Position numbers and translations under genes: made by a program. A stretch of 64,000 bases of DNA. It comes from CATQGW01 sp965262235. Lineage in GTDB: Bacteria; Chloroflexota; Dehalococcoidia; Bin125. The stretch is taken from positions 248,001 through 312,000 of the forward strand of contig OZ253504.1 of NCBI GenBank assembly GCA_965262235.1, given 5' to 3'. The notes under the pieces were generated by a model. It saw only the letters and a list, made by a program, of their open reading frames with translations. It was not told the origin of the DNA and made no database searches. Every line of letters starts with the position of its first letter. Positions within the stretch are counted from its first letter, which is position 1. Positions 18,498-26,062 of the stretch are shown in pieces.

Positions 18498-18593
18498 CTC
18501 CGCAGAGCCTGCCCCTGGCTTGAACAGGGGAATGACGGAACCAGCATCTCCCGAGCTAGCGCGAACATCTGAGGGGAGCTCCCCGCTCCCCCC

Positions 18594-19181
18594 TCACCCG
18601 CTCAACGTCCCCTTGGTGCTCGGAGTGCCCGCGCCATCAACGACCCGCACAGCATCCCGCAGACAACGCGCCAACGCCTTGAACGTGGCCTCCAGAATGT
18701 GATGATCGTTCTCGCCGGCCAGCTGGCGAACGTGCAGCGCGAAGCGGCCCTCTTGCGCCACCGTCTCAAGGAAGTGGATCGCCATGTGCGAGGGCAGCTG
18801 GCCAATCATCGGGCTGGGGAACTTCAGCCCGATCGCGCTGTAGGGCCGCCCGCTGAGGTCGATCGAAACCTGGATCAGCGACTCATCGAGCGGGACCGTC
18901 CGGTCGGCAAAGCGGGCGATCCCGGCGCGCTCGCCGAGCGCCTCGTTGATCGCGCGCCCGAGCGAGATCGCGATGTCCTCCACCGTGTGGTGCGCGTCGA
19001 CGTGCAGATCGCCGCTGGCCTCGACGGTCAGGTCCAGCCCGCCGTGTCGGGCGAGCTGGTTGAGCATGTGGTCGAGCATCCCAACGCCGGTCTCGATCTC
19101 GGCGGAGCCTGAGCCGTCGAGCTCCAGCGAAATCTTGATATCTGTCTCTTTGGTGACGCGTTCAACACGTGAGGTGCGCAT
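18594..19181 (-). CDS. hisB: imidazoleglycerol-phosphate dehydratase
   Basis: Sixth step of histidine synthesis. It is a Mn enzyme with two DHHT-type motifs; here VDAHHTVEDIAISLG and ENDHHILEATFKALA are clear, along with GVGMLDHMLNQLARHG. The ATG at 19181 gives MRTSRVERVTKETDI, the usual N-terminus (195 residues). It is monofunctional, without the HisB phosphatase domain. Other his genes here (hisC, hisD) are 4-6 kb away rather than in one operon. Confidence 0.95.
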   Translation of the reverse strand: MRTSRVERVTKETDIKISLELDGSGSAEIETGVGMLDHMLNQLARHGGLDLTVEASGDLHVDAHHTVEDIAISLGRAINEALGERAGIARFADRTVPLDESLIQVSIDLSGRPYSAIGLKFPSPMIGQLPSHMAIHFLETVAQEGRFALHVRQLAGENDHHILEATFKALARCLRDAVRVVDGAGTPSTKGTLSG

Positions 19182-19358
19182 ACATGCACATTGCCTCAGC
19201 CTGCGCCGACTGTCCACCGATTCGCGCGAACTACGCTGAATTCGTCGATGTGACGTGACGAAACAGGCGAAGCGGAAGGGCGCGACGAGACGACCCACCC
19301 TGAGGAGACAGAGCGGATGCTGCGCGACTGGCCGATGTAGCCAAGCGCCGCTTGCTAC

Positions 19359-20219
19359 TCAGCCCTCTGGCCGAACGGTGGTGCGCGCCTCGATCTCGTA
19401 GAGCTCGTCCATCCCGGCGGCGTCCTGCACGTCGCGGTAGAGCCGCATGAGGTCGCCGATCTCGTGGCCGCTCGCGCCGTTCTCGCGGATCGCGCGGTAG
19501 GCCTCACGCATCGCACCGAACGCGACGACCTGGCCGGTGAAGGGATCGATCTGCAGATTGAATCCGTGTGACGTGAGCATCTCGGGGTCCTGGCGACCAG
19601 CCTGGCCCATGATCGCGAGCGGGCCGCCCAGCAGCTCGCCGGCCTGCGCGATCTGCGCGTCGTCGGTCGGGAAGATCATCAGCACATCGGCGCCGGCCTC
19701 GCGATAGGCCAGCGAGCGTTCGATCGCGCTCTCAAACGACTCGTTCCGCACCGCGCCCGTGCGGGCGATGATCAGGAAATCAGGATCGCTGCGCGCCGCG
19801 GCGGCCTCGCGCACCTTGTCGACCATCACCTCCAGCGGCTCCAGGAACTCGACGCCCTTGTGATGGTGCGCCCGCTTGGGCGAGACTTGGTCTTCGATCT
19901 CGATCGCGGCGCCGCCGGCCGACTCGATCTCACGAATCGCGCGGGTCAGGTGCACGGCGTCGCCAAAACCGACGCCGCCGTCGACGATCAGCGGCACGCC
20001 GGAGCGGGCCGTGATCTGCCGCGTCAGCGTTGCGATTTCGGTCGTGGTCAGCAGCGCCTCCGAGACGGCCAGCTGGAACCCGAAGCCGCCGCCGGAGAGG
20101 TACGCCGCGTCGAACCCCAGCGATTCGATCAGCCGCCCGGTCAGCGGGTCCAGGCAAACCGGCGCAAACGTCGTCTGCCCCGAGCGAATTCGTTCAGCAA
20201 AGTCATGTCGGTTAGTCAT
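19359..20219 (-). CDS. isocitrate lyase/PEP mutase superfamily protein lacking the usual catalytic Cys
   Basis: A 286-residue (beta/alpha)8 enzyme of the ICL/PEP mutase superfamily: the N-terminal SLGFDAAYLSGGG, the metal-binding VDGGVGFGDA, AIEIEDQVSPKR and a TDDAQI region. Lyases of this group have K-(K/R)-C-G-H after EDQ; here the sequence is PKRAHHHKG, so the catalytic Cys is replaced. That argues against isocitrate or methylisocitrate lyase and leaves decarboxylase, hydrolase or mutase activities of the same fold. A TAGCAT element lies 6 nt upstream of the ATG. Confidence 0.8.
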   Translation of the reverse strand: MTNRHDFAERIRSGQTTFAPVCLDPLTGRLIESLGFDAAYLSGGGFGFQLAVSEALLTTTEIATLTRQITARSGVPLIVDGGVGFGDAVHLTRAIREIESAGGAAIEIEDQVSPKRAHHHKGVEFLEPLEVMVDKVREAAAARSDPDFLIIARTGAVRNESFESAIERSLAYREAGADVLMIFPTDDAQIAQAGELLGGPLAIMGQAGRQDPEMLTSHGFNLQIDPFTGQVVAFGAMREAYRAIRENGASGHEIGDLMRLYRDVQDAAGMDELYEIEARTTVRPEG

Positions 20220-20225
20220 GCGCGG

Positions 20226-20231
20226 ATGCTA
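20226..20231 (-). promoter_or_regulatory. -10-like TAGCAT adjacent to start (leaderless candidate)
   Basis: TAGCAT on the minus strand ends 6 nt before the ATG at 20219, and no Shine-Dalgarno is visible. The same spacing is seen for three other genes here, suggesting leaderless transcripts. Confidence 0.4.
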
Positions 20232-20241
20232 GTGGCGTCGC

Positions 20242-20921
20242 TCACGGGACGCACGGGTAGCCGTCAACCACCCATTCGACAGAGTTGTCATCGGCCGCTC
20301 GAACCGCGTAGCTGCGCTCCTGGCGCGGGATCTGTAGCTTGCCGCAGTTGCGAACGCGGGGCTGCAGAATCATTTCGCCCGTGTTCGTCGCCGCGAAGAC
20401 GAAGTCGCCGGAGGCGTCGGTGGTGACCATCTGGCATACGCCTTTGCGCGGGCACGCGAGGAAGCCCCAGCTCGCAACCGGCATCCCCCCGGAGTCGATG
20501 ACGCGTCCCTCAACGGCGTAGCGACAGGCGTCCGGGTGGATCTCCCACTGGAGGGAAACAGCGCCGTCACCGGTGACCCGCCCACGCCTCGTCGCGGCCC
20601 AGCAGCTGGCCACTGATCGCCAGCTCGCAGAGTTGCGAGAGCGGCTCGAACCGGATCTGCGTCGTCCTTGCGCGTACCGCGGACTGCACGATCAGCGCCG
20701 CGCTCGGGTCACGCGTGAAACCGTCGGCAGCGGCGTAGGACGGGCAGCGATTTTGCGGGGGCGAGAGCGCGATCACGTGGTCGCCGGGAATCGGCACCGT
20801 CGCGGTGTAAGTGCGGCACCCTCAGATCTCTATCGTCCGCGGCTGACGCTGGGCGAATTGTGGCGAGCGACAGCACGGAGGCGACCGCGGTGAGCAGGGC
20901 GATGGCGCCGATGCGGCGGAC
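20242..20921 (-). pseudogene. broken secreted protein with a regulatory-like beta domain
   Basis: Three minus-strand frames hold successive pieces of one apparent protein. Near 20921 an Arg-Arg start followed by a hydrophobic stretch and ASA-ADD looks like a signal peptide, but has no start codon. A second frame (to about 20567) reads VPIPGDHVIALSP and contains Cys-rich, ordered sequence up to AWAGHR-stop. A third frame (20613 down to 20242) reads YAVEGRVIDSGGMPVASW and TTDASGDFVFAA, like a carboxypeptidase-regulatory/Ig-like beta domain, to a normal stop. At least two frameshifts are needed to join them. Real decay or assembly error are both possible. Confidence 0.55.
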
Positions 20922-20932
20922 CGCCCCCGCGG

Positions 20933-22171
20933 TTATGAGGCAGCGTCGCTCTCCACGGCCGATCCAGGGTCCTCGGGCAGCGAAATCACGCCCGACTCGG
21001 CGAGCGCGGCGATCTGCGGCTTGCTACGGCCGATGCTGGCGAGGACCTCGGCGGTGTGTTCGGCGGGGGCGCTGGCGCCGCGCGTGAGCTCGATCGGCGT
21101 GCGGCTCAGGTGGACCGGGCTGGCGCTGACCTTGATCGACTCGGTCGTGTTCGCGACCGGCAGCTCGGCGATCATCTCGCGCGCCGCGATGTGCGGGTCG
21201 TTGACGATGTCGGGCAGCGTGTTAAGCGGCGCGACGATGCAGACGCCCTCCAGCTCGGCCTCCCACTCGGCGGTGCTGCGTTTGGCGAACGCCTCGAAAA
21301 GGATCGGCTCGATCTCGGCGTGGTGACGCGTGCGGTCGGCGTTGGTCTGGAAACGCTCGTCGTCGAACAGGTCGAGGCGCTCGATCTTGGCGCAGAACAG
21401 CTGCCAGTCCTTCACGCCTGCGATCACGCAGTGTCCGTCGGTAGTGGGCAGCGCCTGGAACGGCGTCACGAGCGGGTGGCGGGTCCCGATCGGGCCCGGC
21501 ACCTCGTCGGTGTTCGCTGTGCGCACGACGGCGTTTTCGAGCAGCGCGACCTGGCTGTCGAGCATCGCCACATCGACGTGCTGGCCGAGCCCAGAGGCCT
21601 CGCGCTCGTGCAGCGCTGCGAGCACGCCGATCGCCGTGTACATCCCGCCGGCCATATCGCCGATGCTGTAGCCGGGCCGCGTGACCGGCCCACCGGGATG
21701 CCCGGTGATGCTCATGATCCCGCTCATGCCCTGCACGATCACGTCGACGGCCGGGCGGTTCGTGTACGGCCCGGTGTGGCCGAAGCCCGACGTGGAGGCG
21801 TAGATCAGGCGCGGGTTGATCGCCGAGAGATCCTCGTAGCTGAGCCCCAGCCGGGCCATCGCGCCGGGGCGGAAGTTCTCGGTCAGCACGTCGATCGCGC
21901 CGTTCGCGGGGTCGATCAGGTCATGCACGATCTCGGTCGCCTCGAGCGTCTTGAGGTCCAGCGTGAGCGACTTCTTGCCGCGGTTGACGCTGAAGAAGTA
22001 CGTCGAGACGCCATGCACAAAGGGCCCCGCACCACGGCTCCGCTCGTCCATCCCAGCGGGCTCGACCTTGATCACGTCAGCCCCAAGGTCGGTCAGGATC
22101 ATCGAGCCATAGGGCCCGGCGAGGGCCCAGGTGAAGTCAAGAACGCGCAATCCGTCGAGTGGTCCGGGCAT
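20933..22171 (-). CDS. CaiB/BaiF family (class III) CoA-transferase
   Basis: A 412-residue protein opening with LDGLRVLDFTWALAGPYGSMILTDLGADVIKVE, the class III CoA-transferase signature, then the VNRGKKSLTLDLK and NFRPGAMARLGL motifs and GYSIGDMAGGMYTAIGVLAAL, where Asp is the acyl-anhydride nucleophile. It exchanges CoA between organic acids; the acid pair is unknown. The CMD-family gene directly upstream suggests a shared catabolic role. Confidence 0.93.
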   Translation of the reverse strand: MPGPLDGLRVLDFTWALAGPYGSMILTDLGADVIKVEPAGMDERSRGAGPFVHGVSTYFFSVNRGKKSLTLDLKTLEATEIVHDLIDPANGAIDVLTENFRPGAMARLGLSYEDLSAINPRLIYASTSGFGHTGPYTNRPAVDVIVQGMSGIMSITGHPGGPVTRPGYSIGDMAGGMYTAIGVLAALHEREASGLGQHVDVAMLDSQVALLENAVVRTANTDEVPGPIGTRHPLVTPFQALPTTDGHCVIAGVKDWQLFCAKIERLDLFDDERFQTNADRTRHHAEIEPILFEAFAKRSTAEWEAELEGVCIVAPLNTLPDIVNDPHIAAREMIAELPVANTTESIKVSASPVHLSRTPIELTRGASAPAEHTAEVLASIGRSKPQIAALAESGVISLPEDPGSAVESDAAS

Positions 22172-22186
22172 GGCTGAGACCTGCGG

Positions 22187-22747
22187 TTAGGCGTCGAGCT
22201 CAAGGCCGGGGGTGCCGGGCTCGAGCTGCACGCCGAGGGTGTTGAGCGCCATCGAGACGAGGTTGTACTGGCCGGCGGTGAAGACGACGTCCATCAACTG
22301 CTGAGTGTTGTACTGCTCGGAGAGCGCGGCCCAGGTGGCGTCCGAGAGAAAGGCGTCTCCGTGCAGCTCGTCGGCGGCGGTTAGGAGGGCGCGCTCGTGT
22401 TCGGTCCAGCCGTCGGCCTCGGGGCCCTGCTTGGTGCGCTCCACCTCCTCAAGCGTCAGGCCGACCGCCTGGCCCATCCGCCGGTGCTGGCCGAATTCGT
22501 AACCCGACTGGCAGTTCCAGCCCATTCGCAGGATGATCAGCTCGCGCTCGCGGTCCGGCAGCGACGAGTTCCCCAGCACGTGACGCGAGAACTGCCCCCA
22601 CGCGCTGGAGAGCTCCGGATAGTGCGCGAGTGTGCGGGTGATGTTGAGCACGCGACCGCGCTCGGCGGCGCGGGCAAGCTGCTCCTTGGCGACACCTTCG
22701 GCGGTCTCGGGATCAAGCGGTTCGAGTCGGGGCTTACTGAGACGCAT
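22187..22747 (-). CDS. carboxymuconolactone decarboxylase (CMD) family protein
   Basis: All-alpha protein of 186 residues resembling AhpD/CMD proteins. The conserved core reads ERELIILRMGWNCQSGYEFGQHRRMG, in which one Cys and the distal His are kept but the CxxC pair of peroxidase AhpD is not. AAGGAG about 8 nt upstream supports the ATG. It is probably co-transcribed with the downstream CoA-transferase. A decarboxylase or hydrolase-like activity is possible but not determinable. Confidence 0.85.
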   Translation of the reverse strand: MRLSKPRLEPLDPETAEGVAKEQLARAAERGRVLNITRTLAHYPELSSAWGQFSRHVLGNSSLPDRERELIILRMGWNCQSGYEFGQHRRMGQAVGLTLEEVERTKQGPEADGWTEHERALLTAADELHGDAFLSDATWAALSEQYNTQQLMDVVFTAGQYNLVSMALNTLGVQLEPGTPGLELDA

Positions 22748-22768
22748 GGTTGGACTCCTTAACGGCGG

Positions 22769-23893
22769 TCAGGATAGGACGCGCTCGATCCGCTCAAGCA
22801 GGGTTGGCAGCTGCGCAGGCGTCGGCACGGAGATGCGCACGCAGTTGCGCAGCCGGCGGTTCGCGTAGAAGCGAACGAAGACGCCCTCCTGAGCGAGCGC
22901 GTCGTGGAACTGCCGGCCGGCCGAGGCCGTCGCGCCGGCGTCCTCACCGAGCGGGGCCACGCGCACGAGCACGAAGTTGGCCTCGCTGCGATACGGGCGC
23001 AGCGAGGGCTGCTCCGAGAGCGCGAAGATCAAATCGTCGCGCGTGGCGACAATCTGGTCGGCCTGCTCGTTGAGCGCGTCCGCGACGCTCAGCGCAGCGA
23101 GCCCCGCGGCCTCCGCGGCGGCGTTGATGTTGTACGGCTGCTTGATGTTCATCAGCACGCCAACCAGCTCGGGGTGGCAGATCGCGTAACCGAGCCGCAG
23201 GCCGGCGATCCCCGCCCACTTGGAGAAGGTGCGCAGGATGATCAGCCGCGGGTACTGGTCAACGAGGTCGATCACCGACTCGCGCGCGAAGTCGACGTAG
23301 GCCTCGTCGACGAGCACCGTCGCGCCGGTCTCGAGCAGCTCCAGCAGCGCGCCCTGCGGGAAGAGGTCGCCGGTCGGATTGTTCGGCGAGGTCAGAATCA
23401 GCAAGCCGGCGCTCTGCGCGGCTTCCAACAACGGCTCCAGCTCGATGTGGAACTCAGCCCCACGCGCGACCTCGACCAGCGGAATTTCGTTGACATCGGC
23501 GAGGAAGCGGTACATCCCGAATGTGGGCGTGGAGGTGACCACGGTCTGGCCGGGCTGCACGACGGCGCGCATCACCAGGTCCAGCAGCTCATCCGCGCCG
23601 GCGCCGGCGATGATCTGCCCGGCCGGGATGGCGAGATGCTTCGCGAGCGCGCGCCGTAGTTCAACCTGCTGCGGGTCGGGATAGATCGAGAGCAGGTCAC
23701 TCCCGCCGACCGCCTCCATCAGCGCGGCGCGGACGGCCGGATGAGCGCCGAACGGGTTCTCGTTGGCGTCAAGTTTGAGCGCCCGCTCGACGGGGATGCC
23801 GACGCGCCGGCAGCGTTCGGCCAGCGGCACGACCGGGTCATAGCCGGGCAGCTCCGCGAGGTGCGGACGAATCGGGGGTGGGCCGCCGGGCAT
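22769..23893 (-). CDS. hisC: histidinol-phosphate aminotransferase
   Basis: Fold-type I PLP enzyme of 374 residues starting at ATG 23893. It has KLDANENPFGAHP, the TSPNNPTGD substrate loop, VDEAYVDFA, the PLP lysine in RTFSKWAGIAGLRLGY and the terminal NCVRISV Arg. It lies 10 nt downstream of hisD, which supports HisC over related aminotransferases. A longer open frame upstream is only the out-of-frame hisD 3' end. Confidence 0.94.
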   Translation of the reverse strand: MPGGPPPIRPHLAELPGYDPVVPLAERCRRVGIPVERALKLDANENPFGAHPAVRAALMEAVGGSDLLSIYPDPQQVELRRALAKHLAIPAGQIIAGAGADELLDLVMRAVVQPGQTVVTSTPTFGMYRFLADVNEIPLVEVARGAEFHIELEPLLEAAQSAGLLILTSPNNPTGDLFPQGALLELLETGATVLVDEAYVDFARESVIDLVDQYPRLIILRTFSKWAGIAGLRLGYAICHPELVGVLMNIKQPYNINAAAEAAGLAALSVADALNEQADQIVATRDDLIFALSEQPSLRPYRSEANFVLVRVAPLGEDAGATASAGRQFHDALAQEGVFVRFYANRRLRNCVRISVPTPAQLPTLLERIERVLS

Positions 23894-23903
23894 CGCGCGC
23901 CCG

Positions 23904-25253
23904 CTAGCGATCAACCCGACGGCGCTCGAGCGAGCGCGCGTGGGCGACGAGATTCTCCGCGTGAGCGATCCGCTCAGCGTCGGCCGCGATCGCGTCCAGC
24001 GTGTCGCTGTCGACATTGACGACGGTCGTGATCTTGAGGAACTCCCCAACGTTGAGCGCCGACGCGTAGCGCGCCGAGCCACCCGTCGGCATGACATGGC
24101 TGGGCCCCGCGACGTAGTCGCCGAGCGCCTCAGGCGAGGCGTCGCCGATGAACAGCCCGCCCGCGTTCCGCACCTGCTCCGAGCGCTCCAGCGCATCGCG
24201 CGTCACCAGCGCGAGGTGCTCGGGCGCGTAGTCGTTGGCCAGCTGCACGGCGTCGTCGAGCGTCGGCACCAAGGCGATCCCGCCACGCCGCTGGAACGCG
24301 CCCAGCGCGATCTCGCGACGCGGCAGCGTTGAAGCCTGGTCGATGATCTCGTCGCGGACGGCGAGGGCGAGCGTCTCGCTCGGAGTGATCAGGATCGGCG
24401 CCGCAAAGAGATCGTGCTCGGCCTGCGCGAGCAGGTCCGCGGCGCACAGCCCCGGATCGGCCGAGTCGTCGGCCACGATCACCGTCTCCGTCGGCCCGTA
24501 GACCGCGTCGATTCCGACGATCCCGAACACCTGGCGCTTGGCCGCGGTCACCCAGCGGTTGCCGGGGCCGAAGATCTTGTCGACGGCGGGGATCGATTCG
24601 GTGCCGTACGCCAGCGCCGCGATCGCATGTGCGCCACCCACCTTGTAGACATCGCGCACGCCCGCGATGTCCGCGGCGACCAGCTTCAGCGGCGAGACGG
24701 TCGCGCGCCCATCGGCGCCCGGCACTGCGGGACTGGCGATCGCGACCTGCTCAACCCCGGCCACGATCGCAGGGATCGCCGTGTGCAGCACCGACGAGGG
24801 ATAGACCGCCGTGGTGCCCGGCACGTAGAGGCCCACGCTCGCGATCGAGCGCACGACCTGCCCCAGTCCGTCCTGTGAGAACGATTTGGCGGCGTGCTGA
24901 AGCTGCAACTCGTGGTACGAGCGCACGCGGTCGGCTGCGAGCTGTAGCGAGTTCAGCAGATCGGGCGGCACCGAATCTCGCGCCGCGGCGAACTCGGCCC
25001 CCGAGACCTTGAACTGTTCGGGCGCCGCGCCATCGATCGCCGCGCAGATTTCGCGCAGCGCCTCGTCCCCGCCATCGCGGACCGTATGAAGGATGCGGGT
25101 GATCGCTTGCTCGAACGTCGGAGCGTCATCGAACAGCCGACTGAGCGTCTCCGTCTCGGCGGGAGTGAGCTCGCCGGCGTCGGGCTGACGATGCGCGAGC
25201 AGCGCCGCGCGCGATGCCTCGAGCCCGCGCCAGATCGGGATGACGTCGCTCAT
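23904..25253 (-). CDS. hisD: histidinol dehydrogenase
   Basis: Last two steps of histidine synthesis, Zn/NAD enzyme of 449 residues. Diagnostic segments: SVGLYVPGTTAVYPSSVLHTAIPA, VGGAHAIAALAYGTESIPAVDKIFGPGN, GPTETVIVAD, LAQAEHD (Zn ligand), and NDYAPEHLALV. An additional C-terminal GPSHVMPTGGSAR closes the active site. It starts with a 4-nt overlap with the upstream phospholipase-like gene. Confidence 0.97.
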   Translation of the reverse strand: MSDVIPIWRGLEASRAALLAHRQPDAGELTPAETETLSRLFDDAPTFEQAITRILHTVRDGGDEALREICAAIDGAAPEQFKVSGAEFAAARDSVPPDLLNSLQLAADRVRSYHELQLQHAAKSFSQDGLGQVVRSIASVGLYVPGTTAVYPSSVLHTAIPAIVAGVEQVAIASPAVPGADGRATVSPLKLVAADIAGVRDVYKVGGAHAIAALAYGTESIPAVDKIFGPGNRWVTAAKRQVFGIVGIDAVYGPTETVIVADDSADPGLCAADLLAQAEHDLFAAPILITPSETLALAVRDEIIDQASTLPRREIALGAFQRRGGIALVPTLDDAVQLANDYAPEHLALVTRDALERSEQVRNAGGLFIGDASPEALGDYVAGPSHVMPTGGSARYASALNVGEFLKITTVVNVDSDTLDAIAADAERIAHAENLVAHARSLERRRVDR

Positions 25254-26011
25254 GCGGCGTCGCCGAGCCAGGCGCCGAGCGCCTGCGCGGTGCGCTCGGC
25301 GGTCAGCTCGAAGAAGCCGTCCAGGGTCGCCTGATCGACGTGTCCGAGCGTCTGGTCGAGCAGCTCCGGGACGCGTTGCATGAACTCGTTCAGCCCGTGC
25401 TCATCCTGGATGCCGGCGCGGTCGAGGTGCCGCGAAGCGATGAAGGTAAACCGCTCCCAGTCGGGCGGATGCTCCGTCACCGCGGCGGTCGTATCGCGCC
25501 ACTGTTCGAGCGTCGAGCGGTCGATGAACCCGGCGTCAATATCGAGCGCGGAGGCAAACAGCGCCTGACGAAGGTCGTGCATCGTCTCGTCCCGCTCGCG
25601 CTCGCGGCGGTCGAACTCGTACTGCAGGATGCGGTCGAGCAGGTTGGCGTGCCCATCGCCGCCGAGCAGCGAGCGGTGGCCGAAGTAGGGTCGGTAGATC
25701 GCCGTCACGTACTCCTGATCCATGATCAGGTGCGTGAGATAGCCGCAGACCCACGCGCGCGTCTGCGGCGAGAGCCGGCCGGCGTCGCGGAGGCTGTGAT
25801 GGGCCTCAAAGAAGGCCGCGACGCTGTCCTGGTGGCCCTCGTCGGTGATGTCGAAAAAGTGCGTGCGTTCCCGGTCCCAGCGCGTGATCACGCGGATGTC
25901 GGGCGTGGTCGCGCCGAGCAGGAACTCCCCGTTGGCGGCGTCGAGCCGCTGCGCAGCGAGCCGTTCGCCCGCGCGACAGGCCGCGATCATGTGGGACACG
26001 AGAGCCGGCAT
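25250..26011 (-). CDS. zinc-dependent phospholipase C-like protein
   Basis: A 253-residue protein resembling the PF00882-type Zn_dep_PLPC family. Candidate metal ligands occur in order: SHMIAA (His7), LLGATTPDIR, ERTHFFD, and VCGYLTHLIMDQEY. No signal peptide is obvious, so it may be cytoplasmic; many relatives have unknown function. A TAAACT element lies 6 nt before the ATG, with no Shine-Dalgarno, and the stop overlaps the hisD start. Linkage with his genes is probably incidental. Confidence 0.72.
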   Translation of the reverse strand: MPALVSHMIAACRAGERLAAQRLDAANGEFLLGATTPDIRVITRWDRERTHFFDITDEGHQDSVAAFFEAHHSLRDAGRLSPQTRAWVCGYLTHLIMDQEYVTAIYRPYFGHRSLLGGDGHANLLDRILQYEFDRRERERDETMHDLRQALFASALDIDAGFIDRSTLEQWRDTTAAVTEHPPDWERFTFIASRHLDRAGIQDEHGLNEFMQRVPELLDQTLGHVDQATLDGFFELTAERTAQALGAWLGDAA

Positions 26012-26017
26012 GCACGG

Positions 26018-26023
26018 AGTTTA
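26018..26023 (-). promoter_or_regulatory. -10-like TAAACT adjacent to the 26011 start
   Basis: Minus-strand TAAACT ends 6 nt before the ATG at 26011. It sits back to back with another such element (26051-26056) in the 51-nt divergent spacer. Confidence 0.45.
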
Positions 26024-26050
26024 TCGCGGAGGAACGGTCGGGGGCACTGG

Positions 26051-26056
26051 TAGCGT
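26051..26056 (+). promoter_or_regulatory. -10-like TAGCGT adjacent to the 26063 start
   Basis: TAGCGT ends 6 nt before the ATG at 26063. No Shine-Dalgarno at usable spacing. No good -35 is seen. Confidence 0.4.
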
Positions 26057-26062
26057 CCGCGG

